A stretch of 64,000 bases of DNA. Origin: Anticarsia gemmatalis. Lineage: Eukaryota > Arthropoda > Insecta > Lepidoptera > Erebidae. The stretch is taken from contig NC_134773.1 in the NCBI RefSeq assembly GCF_050436995.1, forward strand, positions 4,642,194-4,706,193, in the 5' to 3' direction. The notes under the pieces are model-generated. The model made no database searches. It had not been told where the DNA came from and worked only from the letters and a program-made list of their open reading frames with translations. Of this stretch, positions 1 to 12,049 are shown piece by piece (the first letter of the stretch is position 1; every line of letters begins with the position of its first letter). The translations under genes were made by a program, and so were the position numbers.

Positions 1-38
1 CGTGTGTGAGTTGTCCGAAAATATTTATTTATTAGCCA
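1..38 (+). mobile_element. SINE tail fragment, family E
   Basis: CGTGTGTGAGTTGTCC plus A/T-rich tail; truncated by the window edge. In reverse it gives AATAAA, a possible poly(A) signal for the ACAD9-like gene. Confidence 0.6.
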
Positions 39-39
39 C

Positions 40-268
40 TAGCTCTCACCGGTCGGTAAACGATCTGTAAGTTAAGCAAATCTTCACGCAGTCACTCCAT
101 AGATGGATGACCGCACAGTGGTATTTGAACAGAGCGTCTCCGTGCTTCGGAGGGCACATAAAAAGTCGGTACCGGTTGTTGTCAATTAAGATAACAGTCG
201 TTAAGCCACGTCAAAGGCTAGGCTTGAACAACTTTGACACTAGGTTGACCACTAACCATACGAAAAGA
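40..268 (+). mobile_element. SINE, 5S-like family A
   Basis: The head CGGTCGGTAAACGATC, GTTAAGCAA and GATGGATGACCGC parallels the internal promoter region of 5S rRNA. The body has CGTCTCCGTGCTTCGGAGGG and the tail has TTTGACACTAGGTTGACCAC. It ends 25 bp before the ACAD9-like stop codon. Confidence 0.75.
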
Positions 269-293
269 TTACATGGATCTGTACACCAGCTAA

Positions 294-3200
294 CTACCAA
301 AACGTCCTAGCAATAGGTTTTTCAACCATAGTGCTTTTATTATCCAAGACTTTCTTGCCGAACTGTACAGTGAAATGGTCTAAGTTCAGATATTCTCCAT
401 CATCGATCTCTTTGATCAGTTTCCTCACCCGGTCACGAGTCTTTTCAACGAAACATGCAGCTAACTTCATCTCTATTTCGGAGTTGCGGAGGCCTATGCA
501 GTAGGACCTGAAAAAATGTATAAAATTTATCTATACTAATATTATAAAGCTGAAGAGTTTGTTTGTTTGAACGCGCTAATGTAAGGAACACTGGTCCGAT
601 TTTAAAAATTATTTCAGTGTTAGATAGCCCATTTATCGAGGAAGGCTATAGGTTATATATATCATCACGCCAATAGGAACAGAGTTACAAAAACGGGGAA
701 AATTTTAACCCATTCTCTTATGTGACGCAAGCGAAGTTGAGCTGGGTCTGCTGGCTGAGTCTGGGAGCTTGCAGGAATCGGTCTACAAGTGGTGGACTCA
801 AGGCACTATCTCGCTGCTGAGCGAGAATGGCACGGTAATAGTTTAAATGTATTATTTTATTAATTACCTTGAAGCTCTGGCAAGTACTGCAGACATGACT
901 AAGATTTCTGTTGCCGCTTCAGCTAGCCGGTTCAGTTCCCTGTTGAAGAAAAGTATTTTAAAGGATTGTATGACCTTCGTAAAAGGGCAAATAAAATTAA
1001 ATAATCAAAGGAGTAATTTAAGTCACAAAAAACATATGTACGAAGGTTTTTAAGCCTCATAATGAACAATATTAATAATTTTGGATTTTAGACCTTTTCA
1101 GCACCTTTGACGGACCATACAATCACAGGAATTCTTTTGACCCCAATGATAATAGTCATTCATGACTATAAACCCTATTAGCAGAGGTCGCTTATGCTCC
1201 CGTGACCCCAGAGTCATTCTAGACCCTAATACCCGATGGGGTCAACTTTGACCCCCAAAATGCTTAACGTATATTACGACCCCAGACTCCTTAGGGTCAT
1301 TTTTATACACCATATATCATAACAAACTCACGTATAAGCAGTATTGATGTTGACCCCATGTCTGGCCAGTAGCGTCTCGCACGCGTATCTCATGCGCAGT
1401 ACACAGTACTCTAACTGGTCTGAAGGCGGCTTCAAAGACGGGTGGAGGTGCTCTGCTAAGTATAGAGTCAGTTTGGGGTCATCTTTTTCCTGTGGTAAAA
1501 AAATACATTTAATTTATGAACTTACTGAAGGGTATCGTGGCTTAGTTAACAACAGTCGCGCAGATCGATCTCTGAGGTTAAGCTATGCTTGCCGAGGTTT
1601 TTCTGTGACTGGGTGACCATCTTATACATATCAAGTTTCTCCGTGTTTCGGAAGGCACGTTAAATTGTGGGTCCTGGCTGTCATTTTCGAAGATCTTTGA
1701 TAGTCGTTAAGTAGTCAGAAGCTTGTAAGTGTGACGCACAGTGTTACTTAGTATCGTGTTATAACCCAGGTAACTGTGTTGTGGAGGTCCGATAGACAGT
1801 CGCTGCATATACAATACTGGTATTCAGCTGCATCCGGTGAGACTGGAAGCTGACTCCAACATAGTTGGAAGAAAGGCTAGACTAATGATGTATATAGACT
1901 GCTGTGCTTTTATGCACATCTACCTAAATCTTTTGGTATAACATGCGTGATATAATGTACTAGTTTTTGCCTGCGACTTCGTCCGCGTGGTCCGTGACTT
2001 AGGACAGAATTTTCATACAAAATTTCATCTTCTATTTTATCCCCTTGGGGGTAGAATTGGTCAAAACCCTTTCTTAGCGGATGTCTACGTCATAACATCT
2101 ACCTGCATGACAAATGTCAGCTCGATCCGTCCAGTGGTTTGTGCTGTGCGTTGATAGATCACTATGTCAGTCAGTCACCTTTGAGTTATATATATTTAGA
2201 TATATGTATTACCTGATGTCTGTTAGCTAAAACCTTCTTAAATATAAAGCTGGGATGCATGAGCGGGTTTCTTATTTGTTTAATTTCTTCTGACATTGTT
2301 TTACTTGCGTGTTGGAGGCCGTTCATTGCTGAAACAATAAAATATATTTAAATAGGAACAAATAAAAGCAACCTTTTTGGGAAATAGCTTAGTTTTTAGG
2401 CCGTATCCGTACCCAATGGATAAAAACGGGACCCTATTACTAAGACTTCGCTGTCTGTCTGTCAGCAGGCTGTATCTCATGAACCGTGATAGTTAGACAG
2501 TTGACATTAACACAGATTATGTGTTTCTGTTGCCGCTGTAACAACAAATACTAAAACTATTGCGAGTCCAACTCGCGCTTGGCTGGTATTTTTTTTCTAT
2601 TTTTGTAGGTATTCATGACATTGTAGGTATTTATTAAGAGCTTTACAAAAAGAAATATTAATATTAAGTAAAGTATACCAAAATGTTCAGAAAAAAACCC
2701 TCTATAGATTGATGAAAACATATTATATTGTTTATCTTTAAAAATGAGAAAGTTAGAAATGTGCAAAAGTGGTTAACTTACACTAAAAATATTGGAAAAG
2801 TGAGATATAAGTGCACTCTAATTTATTAACTAATTTTCGACAAAATCGGACCTATACCCTCTTTCGCTAGGCACAGAATTATTTTAACAGTATTATTTAA
2901 GTTTGCCCAACAGTGGGCATAACTTACCAATAAACGTGTTAATGCTATCTAAATTTTCCCCACGCGTGGCCAAATGTCTCATTTCGTCTAGTAATTTCTT
3001 ACATTCTTGCTCTTTGTCCAACGCTGGGATAGCTAGTAACTTCATCATTGAAGATAGACCGTGGTTAGCCATGAAATTTCTGAAAATAAATATATTATGT
3101 AAAATCCTACTAATATTATAAATGCGAAAGTTTGTGAGTATGTATATTTGTTTGTTACTCTTTAACGCAAATACTACTGAACCGATTACGATGAAATTTG

Positions 3201-6133
3201 GTATGTAGGTAACTGAAGATCCCGAATAACACATAGGCTACTTTTTATCCCGGAGTTCGGGGTCGGGATTTCCAGGGGAAGGGTTTCCACGCGGAGTAAG
3301 TCGCGGGCGGCCTCTAGTAATTTAGAATTGCTTGCATAAACTGCTAGACCGATTTTGATATGATTTTGTCAAAATATAGTAAAAATTACCGACTGCAAAG
3401 CAAAGCACGGAGACGTTGCGCTAACCGGTCGGTAAACGATCTGTGGGTTAAGCAACCATTGGCGCGGTCATTAAATAGATGGGTGACCGCATAGTGGTAT
3501 TTGAACTGGGCGTCTCCGTGCTTCGGAGGGCACGTAACAAGTCGGTCCCGGTTGTTGTCTCTAAGATAACAGTCGTTAAGCCACGTCAAAGGCCTCTCGG
3601 GCGGCTTGAACAACTATGACACTAGGTTGACCACTAACCTGCCTGACAAAAAACCAAACAGTTCTTACCTGCACATAGCCATCTCCAGTTCAGCCTCAGG
3701 GTCTGCATACCCATCTAGAAGGCCTGCTGTGAAGAACTCTGCACTCTCACTGGCGTATATATCTAGTAGAGCATCTCCTATTGTGGAACGTATGGTTGAT
3801 AGTTCGGTTAGGGGCTTACCTGCAAATACAATGTAATGTAAATGATCTATAACCTCAGCACAGAAAATATCTTGTTATATTCTGACACGATATTTTCTGT
3901 GCTGTTCTCACACAGGAATATATTTTTTGTCCCGACCCGGGATTCGAACCCGGGACATCTGCGTGGCAGTCGCATACAGTACCCACGCACCACAGTTAGT
4001 TACCGGTAGTTTTCTAGATAAATACATCGTATATTATATATTGCTATATTATATACAAAGCTTGGAAAAGTCATTGGTTACTTTTTGAACCGTGAACTAT
4101 TTGCGTGGGAATGTCGAACCGCTCACACTTTAACTATTTTCATTTATTAAGAAATGTAGATACAAGACTTGATCCTTCATTATTAGGATTCTGTACTCAA
4201 AGGGTAAAAACGGAACCCTACCAAGCCTCGGCTGTATCTCACAAACTATAATATCTAGTACTGGAAGCTAAAATTTTCGCAAATTGTGCATTTTTGTCGC
4301 TGCTATACAAAATTGAAACAATTAAATCAAAGAGCATACTCACCAGAGAAAGCCCTAGGTCTGACATACTCCACAACACTATACACTGTGTTAGTCAGTC
4401 TACTCCGACACAGTAACGCTGCGTGTAATCTTGACACGCCGAGTGTCTGGGCGAGCGCTTCCTCTGAGATATGGTCTAGTGGGGTACCTGGAATTAAGAT
4501 AATTTGTTATTATTGTCCCACTGCTGGGCAACTGTCTCCTACAAATTTTTTGAACATATTGTTAGTGGTCAACCTAGTGTGTAAGCTGTTCCAGTCACCC
4601 GAAAGGCCTATAAAAGAGCAAGCCGTGAGTTTCTAGCCGTTTCTTTTCACAAGCAACCAGCTTTTCCGAAACGGACAAAAGAAATACAATATGTGACTAT
4701 TTTAAATACTTTGTAAGAAGTTCACGATATAAAGGATATTTTGAATTTGAATTTGAAATGACTCAACTACTGTTCTACCGAAATCGACTATTACCTGTCC
4801 AGAGCATGAAAAACACCCAGTTTAAATACCATTTATTGGCCATCCATCTATGGAATGGCCTCCAAAAGCTTTGTTTGACCCAGAAATTGTTTCTTGACTT
4901 GTAAATTATGATATAAATGCCTCGAATCGCCTTTTTCTAATGATTAGGTTTTCAAGTTATGAACTTACCAGGTGTCTGTAGGAAGTTAACAAAAGTTCCG
5001 TTGGAAGTAACGCCCTGTGCTTTAGGATGTACGAGGAAGGCTTTCAGTCTTGAAGCTTCTAGCAGACACAGGACGAGGATGTAACCGTTCTTGTATGTGC
5101 AAACTTTCTCACCAGATATGCGCCAGACACCTGAAAAAGGAATGTATATTTAGTATTATAAGTTTGATATTATTGTCAAGCATATGTCTAACTATAGATC
5201 TTTATGATTATACAAAAGAAACAATCCTGACCTATATGAGCTACAGCCTTCAGCAACTCCTATCCTACTGTTGCAGAGTCTCACAGTTGTACCTCACTTA
5301 TATCCCTGATTTCAACACCTGTATCTACCTACTGTTCAAATGTCCTATCTAAATTTAACAATATTAGGTATTGCAAAAGTTGATATAGGCTTGCCTTGTC
5401 TTGTAGGTGTATTTCATTCACCTCTGCCTACACTATTTAATGAATAAAAGTAAAGTTATATATTAATGTACAAACCTTGTCCATCTAACACTGCCTCTGT
5501 CCTGAAATCAGCTTGCGTGATCCTCTCAGCGATACGTTCTTTAATACCTAAAGAAATTGTATTTTCTCCCGAAATCAAATCATCAATGATCATTGAGTAC
5601 TGTTCTTGGGCCAAACCTTGCTGTATGGCCATCAATGCTACCCAGTGGTCACTCAGCTCCTGGGCCAGCTCAAAGTCTTTAGAAATAGCTTCTAAATACA
5701 TCAAACTTTCAGTATGATTCGCCGCCAAACCGTTTCTAGTCAGACTAACGGGAGCGGCATACATTTTTGTACTTTTTAACACATTTTTACGGTCTTCCAG
5801 CGTTTTACTCTCATCTGAAAATATTCTATCGATAGTTGCGATTCTTTTTTCAAGATTTTCCGTCTCCTCCTTGTTTAAAATCTCAGGATATGCCAGTAAT
5901 TCGCGGTCGAAGACTGATATGAAGACGTCTTTCATAAATGGCTGAATTTTAGGTTTGCGACGCTCTGTGCGTTCTATAACGTTTAAATCTTCGAAGTTAT
6001 ACTTCTCTTCTTTAACTTGAGGCTGTGAGGTAGACGAGGAGTCATAATTTGTGGCTGAAAATCTAAATTTTCGGTACAAGTTTCGGCTAACATAACTGTG
6101 GTGAGTTGTGCAGAGTTTACGCGCTAAATTCAT
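294..6133 (-). CDS. ACAD9: ACAD9/Enigma-like mitochondrial acyl-CoA dehydrogenase family protein, complete, 9 exons
   Basis: Coding exons in transcription order: 5476-6133, 4969-5130, 4344-4487, 3669-3819, 2928-3079, 2213-2328, 1332-1489, 868-939 and 294-507 (stop TAG at 294-296). All junctions are GT-AG and phases agree, giving 1827 nt and 608 residues; human ACAD9 is about 620. The start at 6133 opens a basic, Ser/Arg-rich leader typical of mitochondrial import. Family resemblance is clear in the C-terminal half: AMNGLQHASK matches ACAD9 ALTGLQHAGR, and VLARASRSYCIGLRN matches ACAD9 VLSRASRSIRIGLRN. ACAD9 assembles respiratory complex I and has some dehydrogenase activity; Drosophila Enigma is the insect relative. 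The substrate/FAD motif CLTEPASGSD and the catalytic-Glu motif FEGTNE are not recognisable; the latter region reads TRGENLDSIN near residue 410. Activity as an enzyme is therefore doubtful (inference). An apparent read-through of exon 5 to a stop at 2893 is intron: a GTAAGT donor sits at 2927. The 3' end abuts a SINE. Confidence 0.88.
527..748 (+). mobile_element. Lep1-like Helitron-type element
   Basis: Starts CTATACTAATATTATAAAGC and ends GACGCAAGCGAAGTTGAGC. This motif pair recurs throughout the window; the intact 3' end elsewhere is GTCAGCTAG, matching a CTRR Helitron terminus. Confidence 0.75.
1537..1895 (+). mobile_element. SINE, 5S-like family B
   Basis: Head GATCGATCTCTGAGGTTAAG, then GACTGGGTGACCATC. 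Body with TTTCTCCGTGTTTCGGAAGG. Tail with AGCTGCATCCGGTGAGACTG and CTCCAACATAGTTGGAAG. The head also parallels the 5S internal promoter. ACAD9-like intron 6 (1490-2212). Confidence 0.75.
1960..2205 (+). mobile_element. Interspersed repeat G
   Basis: Contains GCCTGCGACTTCGTCCGCGT and GCTCGATCCGTCCAGTGGTT, ending in TCAGTCAGTCACCTTTGAGT. It runs to within 8 bp of ACAD9-like exon 6. Other copies are at 54750-54960, 56425-56720 and 59900-60098. Confidence 0.7.
2760..2887 (+). repeat. Interspersed repeat matching the flanks of the 39303 element
   Basis: ACACTAAAAATATTGGAAAA to TTTTCGACAAAATCGGACC matches 39227-39300. The continuation CTATACCCTC to AGGCACAGAATTAT matches 40140-40170. ACAD9-like intron 5. 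Confidence 0.75.
3103..3322 (+). mobile_element. Lep1-like element, ATGCGAAAG subfamily
   Basis: CTACTAATATTATAAATGCG, GAAGATCCCGAATAACACAT, to CGGGCGGCCTCTAG, in ACAD9-like intron 4. Confidence 0.8.
3410..3640 (+). mobile_element. SINE, 5S-like family A (best-preserved copy)
   Basis: It shows GGTTAAGCAACCATTGGCGC then GATGGGTGACCGC, which aligns with the 5S rRNA A-box, intermediate element and C-box order and spacing. In ACAD9-like intron 4 (3080-3668). Confidence 0.8.
3930..4010 (-). mobile_element. tRNA-like SINE head, family F relative
   Basis: GATTCGAACCCGGGACATCT and GTGGCAGTCGCATACAG, reverse, in ACAD9-like intron 3. The A and B boxes are recognisable, but no full cloverleaf can be drawn. 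Confidence 0.6.
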
Positions 6134-7129
6134 TGTGTAAGTTCTTTGTAGTCATTAATATATGTATAATAATTGGTCGGCAGTTGTTTTATTTTCAATA
6201 AATGCAGTTATTAAATAACTTTTTAAACAATATTTCAAAACCACTTTTTAGGTTATCTTATTTTGACATTGACATGACATAATTGTTTTTCAAGCGACAT
6301 TAATGACAATTGCGTTTCAGTTCCTGTTAAACTTAAATTGAAAAGCATTAAACGTTTGCTTTTAAAAGCTACTAATGAGGCTGGATAGACAAGATAGGTG
6401 GGATTTCACATTGCCAAGAACATGCGCAGGAAGATGTCTTTAGCCTAACCTCCAAACGCTTTAATATTACTGAGTATTGAGTATTTCATAAAATTCCGAA
6501 ACGATCATTTAATCCCCGGGATTTAAAATAACACTTTCATGCAGCATTTGCAATAAGTAACATTGAGCTACAGAGGGTTATAAAATGAAAGTAAGTACTA
6601 AAGCAATGAAGATGGAATAATAAAAAAGAACAAGTTTAACTTGCCGGCTCTTGGATCTATATTCTATAGACAGACAAAGTTAAATAGCGCATTGTCCAGG
6701 ATAATATTGCTGTATAACTACTGGTTAGGCTATCAGGCACTTATACCTAAATACTAAAACTGACCCTCATAGTCGCCGTCCATGATAACGACTCTAATAA
6801 CAGTTATATTTAATTACAAAGAAGGGTCTCATACGAAACACAAATAAAGAGTTAGGGCTTAATTAATTGTTATTACAGCGCTGTTTTGTTTAGATAAGCA
6901 GATTAATGCTACATTCAGTTATAACATAAAATATTTGCCGTTTTAAAGCGTATAATCTGTTGATATAAAAATATTGCCTACCTACCTTCTTATCTACCTA
7001 CACAAGCCTACAATATAAAAAATCGTTTTAAAGAGTAGTAAGTAGGTAGTCAATATAATGTGAAAGTTGATAAAAAGCTTAAGAAGTAATGCAGCGACTA
7101 TTATCATAATTATTGAGAACAATTGAAAA
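6134..7129. other. 5' flank of the ACAD9-like gene
   Basis: AT-rich, no coding exon or recognised repeat. The promoter should lie within a few hundred bases of 6133; no TATA box or clear initiator stands out. Confidence 0.4.
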
Positions 7130-7218
7130 TGAATTTTACGTGCCCTGCAAGGCACGGGCCACGGAGACGCTCTGTTCAAATACCACAAAACAGTCACCCA
7201 TCTGGATGTCCCAAGATT
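7130..7218 (-). mobile_element. SINE fragment, 5S-like family A
   Basis: Contains the inverted CACGGAGACGCTCTGTTCAA and CAGTCACCCATC core only. Confidence 0.6.
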
Positions 7219-10200
7219 GCTAAACCTTCGGATTCTTCACTAACTGGAAATTAAATACGTCTTTAATACTTTACCAAAATTTAATTAACATTAGCTAAGT
7301 GGCATCAAAGAGTAAATAAATACAAAAAGTATTCTTCTCTTAATATTTTGGTATTACACCAGCTTCTGGTCATAACCAGAGATATGAAATGTCTGATAAT
7401 GTTCCCTTTTATCCCCAAGAAAAAATACTTACATTTTTTAAACCCATTAATGCAAATGGAAGCAAGATCTTAGCACAAAATAATAAAGATCTTTGTAATA
7501 AAGCCTTTTATTTATATTGCAACATTATAATTAGCTGAATGTAATTTTTGTAATCTGGTAACATTGTTCCGAGGGGGTGTAGTGATGCGACCCGGATGTA
7601 ATAGTTTTATTTGAATAAGCGTTATTTCAACATTTTCTTGGTAAGAGTTTTAAGCAAGCGAAGTTATTTTAAGCTTTGGTTTTAAATAAAGAAAAAGGAA
7701 TATAGAGAGAAATATACGGAACTTAACAAACTTAGTGCATGTGGTTATTTCACTTAAGTACTAGGTATGTAAATATCTACGAATGCCAAAACATAAGCAA
7801 AAATTGGAAAGAAACGCAACAACAGTATTCTACGTTGATTAGAGAAAAACCTGCATTTCTGGCAGATGAATGCGGTCGCGGTTGTCACCCCGGATTAGGC
7901 CTTTTAAGCCCCGACCTAAGATGTTACGACGGAACAATTATTCCTCAAAGCCGCTTCAAACATCTGCAATAGATGGACACAGGCCAGATGATGAGAAAAA
8001 CATTTAACAAGAACGATGTTATAACTTTTAAACTTTCGCGTTGCATATTTAATAAAAGAATTAATATAAAAGAAAAGAAAATAAAATAAATTAACGCAAA
8101 AACATATTTACTTCGAAATGCCTAACGTTTTGGCGCAGATTCGTGTTCACTCGCTGTCGTAGCAGACTGTTTCATCAATAACGATGTCATCAAAAACTGC
8201 TTCACTGTAGTGTTTTGTTTCCCATCCCTATCGCTATGAAGAGGGATGGGGTGAAGATCTCACCACCCCTGAACACTTCACAGCATAAAATCATTCTTCC
8301 TACACTCTAATAAGACTCCAAATGGATTGCGTTTACAAAATTAAGTTGTTTTACATAACTATGTATAGGTTTGGGTCCATGAAATAATCAGTAAGTTCCT
8401 TCTATCAGAAGCCATAGGCCGTTTGTACAACGCACCAAAGACTGATGTAAATTAACAAGAAAAAAAAAATGTTTTCAGAACGAATAACCGCGAAAAAATG
8501 TGACTATTATTTAAAAAAAGTATAAAATGGCGGGCGTGTTTTGTGTGTGAATGTGAATACGTGATTTTTTTTATAAAATTCCGCTTTGATTTGTGATTAA
8601 AATGGTTTCATGTCGGCGAGATGGTGGATGTATATTTTAATGGTATGATTTTATACTTACAAACGCAACTTTGCACGCTTTTAGAATGAAATTAGTTTTA
8701 GTAGAAAACGCCTGAAGGTTTTGTTATAGCAATATGATGTGGGACGGTAATTGTTTACTAAAATAATTATAGTAGGGGTTTCGTCAAGGTTTCGGTTGTA
8801 ATTATCCTTGGGAGATAGCGTTATTGATGGTGGCATAGGATTACATTCTTACGAACGCTAGTAAAAAGCGAGAACTAGTTTATAGAGTACGTGTTGAGAA
8901 TCCATGATACTTCTTAATTGAAATTTTCTGTTTCGTAAGACTGGCTTGTGATACAACCTAATTCTTAATGATTATTAAAAAAAGAATAGCTGTAGTCGTT
9001 GATTCTTGGTTATACTGAAATTAGATTTTGTTTTTATAGTAGTGAATACAAAATGCTTTTAAAATGTATGTTTTTAGTAGGCAATTATTTTCCGATGTTA
9101 GTATTTTATAGAACCTATAAATAGCTGTGTTTAATCAATGCTTAATTATTAAGGTCGTGATAATAATAATACATAGTCTTATTTAATCTAAATAATGTGT
9201 AGGAAAGATAGGTAGATCTAAGACCTATTCTTCTGAGACAATGCTTCAATTGATTTTCGGAATTAACTTAGCCTCGAAAAATTAATTAGGAATGTATTTT
9301 AAATCTTATTGAAGTACGTATGTTTGTTAATAACATTTTTTTCCTGTCCCACTGCTGGGCTAGAGTCTCTTTTTGTAACGGAAGAAAACAAATCACAGTC
9401 CACGCTGGGCAAAAGATTATTTGGTAAAACATAAAATAACAATAAAAGATATTTAATCGTATTTAAAAATATAAAGAAAGAAAGATTTGTCCTTCTACTA
9501 ATCAACCCTACGATACAAATGCAAGTTTTAGACAAAAAAAGAAAACAAAAAATGTTCTAATTGATCTTTTTAAAATCTGAAATTTTACTCGTATTTTTTT
9601 CGTTTACAAGCCATAGACAACCACACAACATATTAAACCTCTTTTTTGCAAACTACAAATTTTAACCCCAGAAATAATCTCGCCACCATTCTACAACCAT
9701 TACTTCGTCTTTGTGTGTACCACCCGTATCGTTTCCTATAGGGGTAGGGGGTGTACAGGGGTGTATAAAGGGCGAATCCTTTTGTTTCCTAATTGACTCC
9801 GTACGATCACCTTTATACAGTGATTATGACGTCATTATCATAACTTTTAAACTTTCGCGTTATATCCATGTATGGTTATAATTATGTGTACATATGTATG
9901 TTCTGTTTTTTAGGCGAAACGGCTGAACTCTTTCTTATAACTTTAAGTTAAACCACTGCATCGATTTTCACGGAATTTAGCATAGGTTAAGATTCGAGGT
10001 CGTAATAGCTGTAGTTTTTTAATAGAATATCTGAAATTCCTCTATAACAAGTACCTTTTTCAAGCGACTCCATTTACATTCAATATTTTATCCCCTATAT
10101 TCAACCTCTTAGAGATTCATTCTATAAAAATAGAGCAGCTAATGTAACAACATTGAAAATTTCATCAAAATTTTTCAGCAGTTAAGCCCTGCTTTACAGT

Positions 10201-10460
10201 TAGACATTTTTTTGTGTATTCATTAAATAAATACATATTTGTAGATATACATATACCTACTATTGTTAATACTCACAAACCAACTTTCGGACCTATAATA
10301 TTAACGAGTAAAACCACGGGTAACAGTTAGCTAATCCCATAAATAACCGCAAACAAGGAAGATGTAACGAAAAACTCCACAAAGATGGTAACCCGATATT
10401 AAAACGAAGGTAAACATTATCAAGGAAAATAATAAGGTAGAATGTCTTTTAAATATACAG
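7219..10460. other. Gene-free AT-rich stretch
   Basis: No exon I can support. Contains the weak TATA candidate at 8518, a short family D relic at 9343, and a G-rich run (TAGGGGTAGGGGGTGTACAG) near 9739. Confidence 0.4.
8518..8640 (+). promoter_or_regulatory. Weak candidate TATA-type promoter
   Basis: AGTATAAAATGGCGGGCG near 8519 is a good TATA-box match followed by a short GC-rich stretch and T-rich leader-like sequence. It might be a transcription start for the receptor gene or for an unseen RNA. TATA matches are common by chance in AT-rich DNA. Confidence 0.12.
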
Positions 10461-10511
10461 ACTAGCTACTGCCGCGACTTGGTCCGCGAGAAAAGATTTC
10501 CCGGGGAAAAA

Positions 10512-10780
10512 GTATACTATAAATCTATACTAATATTATAAAGCTAAAGAGTTTGTTTGTTTGTTTGAACGCGCTAATCTCAGGAACTACTGGCCCGATT
10601 TAAAAAAATCTTTCAGTGTTAGTTAGCCTATATATCGAGGAAGGTTATAGGCTATATATCATCACGCTACGACCAAAAGGAGCAGAGTACCAGTAATTAA
10701 TGTTACAAAAACGGGGAAAAATTTCATCCATTCTCTCTTATTGGACGCAAGCGAAGTTGCGCGGGTCAGCTAGTATACTT
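10512..10780 (+). mobile_element. Lep1-like element, full length
   Basis: CTATACTAATATTATAAAGC to GCGCGGGTCAGCTAGTATAC; about 265 bp. Confidence 0.85.
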
Positions 10781-10794
10781 TAAATAAATAAATA

Positions 10795-10938
10795 TTCTTG
10801 GACAACCGAACCGATTACGGTGAATTTGAAGACCCAGAATAACACATAGGCTACTTTTTATCTCGGAGTTCCCGAGGGATCGGGATTTATACGGGAAGGG
10901 CTTCCACGCGGACGAAGTCGCGGGCGGCCTCTAGTTTA
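10795..10938 (+). mobile_element. Lep1-like element, ATGCGAAAG subfamily, 3' part
   Basis: ACCGAACCGATTACGGTGAA to GTCGCGGGCGGCCTCTAG, tandem after the copy at 10512. Confidence 0.75.
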
Positions 10939-11251
10939 GAAATAAATGGTAATTTTTGCCTGTCTTCATCGTCATATTTAAATAACTTTGACACTAGGTT
11001 GACCACATACGATAAATGAATCAGTATTCAATACAAACTCATTAATTATCTCTTACTAATTGCATAGATCTTGAATCTCTTGGTAGATCTTCGATCTGCA
11101 ATGATAATCTTTCGCTTTGACGATACACTGAATTGTAAACAGTCAGTGAATATGTATTTCTAGTGTTTTGAATTCTGAATCTAGAACTTTAAGAATGAGC
11201 ACAGATTTTAGGGAAGACCTTTTTACAACAGAGTAATGTAGCCCTAATTTT

Positions 11252-11412
11252 TGGTCTGACAACCAGTCTTACCGAAGGGTATCGTGTTATAACCCAGGTA
11301 ACTGTGTTGTGGAGGTCCGATAGACAGTCGCTGCATGTACAATACTGGTATTCAGCTGCATCCGATAAGAGTAGAATCCGACTTCTAGTTAGAAGAAAGA
11401 CTAGGCTGATAA
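11252..11412 (+). mobile_element. SINE fragment, family B (3' part)
   Basis: GTATCGTGTTATAACCCAGG to AGTTAGAAGAAAGACTAGGC. Confidence 0.7.
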
Positions 11413-11451
11413 TGAATTTGGCCCTGCTTTCCGAAGTAATAAATAATGAAT

Positions 11452-11598
11452 AACATATTTATGAATACATCATTGGACAACTCACACATGGTCATTTGAT
11501 TCCAAACTAAGCAGAGCTTGTACTGTAATCAAATAACTGATAAACATACTTATATACTTGTAAATACATACTTATATAGATAAATTGACAACCAACTA
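11452..11598 (-). mobile_element. SINE fragment, family E
   Basis: CAACTCACACATGGTCATTTG, TAAGCAGAGCTTGTACTGTA and ATACTTATATAGATAAATTG. Confidence 0.75.
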
Positions 11599-12049
11599 CA
11601 ACTGGCGGTAAATTCACTCTTTGTATCTATGAATAAATGATTTAATTTTGTAGGTCAGTTTAAAGCAAAAACCCCTTGAAAATTCCTAAAAGACCATAGC
11701 AAGACTAACGAGACGACCCGTTCCGTTCCGAAATAATAGTGGTGTAATCTAATACTCGACTTGTAAGGTTTCCGCACGAAACTAACAATTCCAAACAGAA
11801 CTGGGTTGTGAGAGATAAATATTTAGTTTACCCTGGATTTTGTGCGTGTGCCTTTTTAAACTAGAGCAGTGATTATAAGCTTTACCACGTGAGGATTGTA
11901 AAACACCAATGGGTGTTTTATGTGATGTGTGTATAAATAATGATCACTTGTTATAACGATGAAGGAAAACATCGTGATTAAACCTTACATATATCGATCG
12001 ATATAACCATCTTTTATTGCCATTCTGCGCTGTTAGTATAGCCGCTTAT

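Noticed and set aside
2893..3234. 113-codon minus ORF ending GKLCPLLGKLK
   Set aside because: Only 2928-3079 is exon. The GTAAGT donor at 2927 and in-phase joining to 2328 show that the rest is intron.
3410..3520. 5S rRNA gene
   Set aside because: Only the internal promoter region resembles 5S; length and the remaining sequence do not, and it continues into a SINE tail.
7739..7972. 77-codon plus-strand ORF
   Set aside because: No splice context, no recognisable motif, and it lies in unique AT-rich intergenic DNA.
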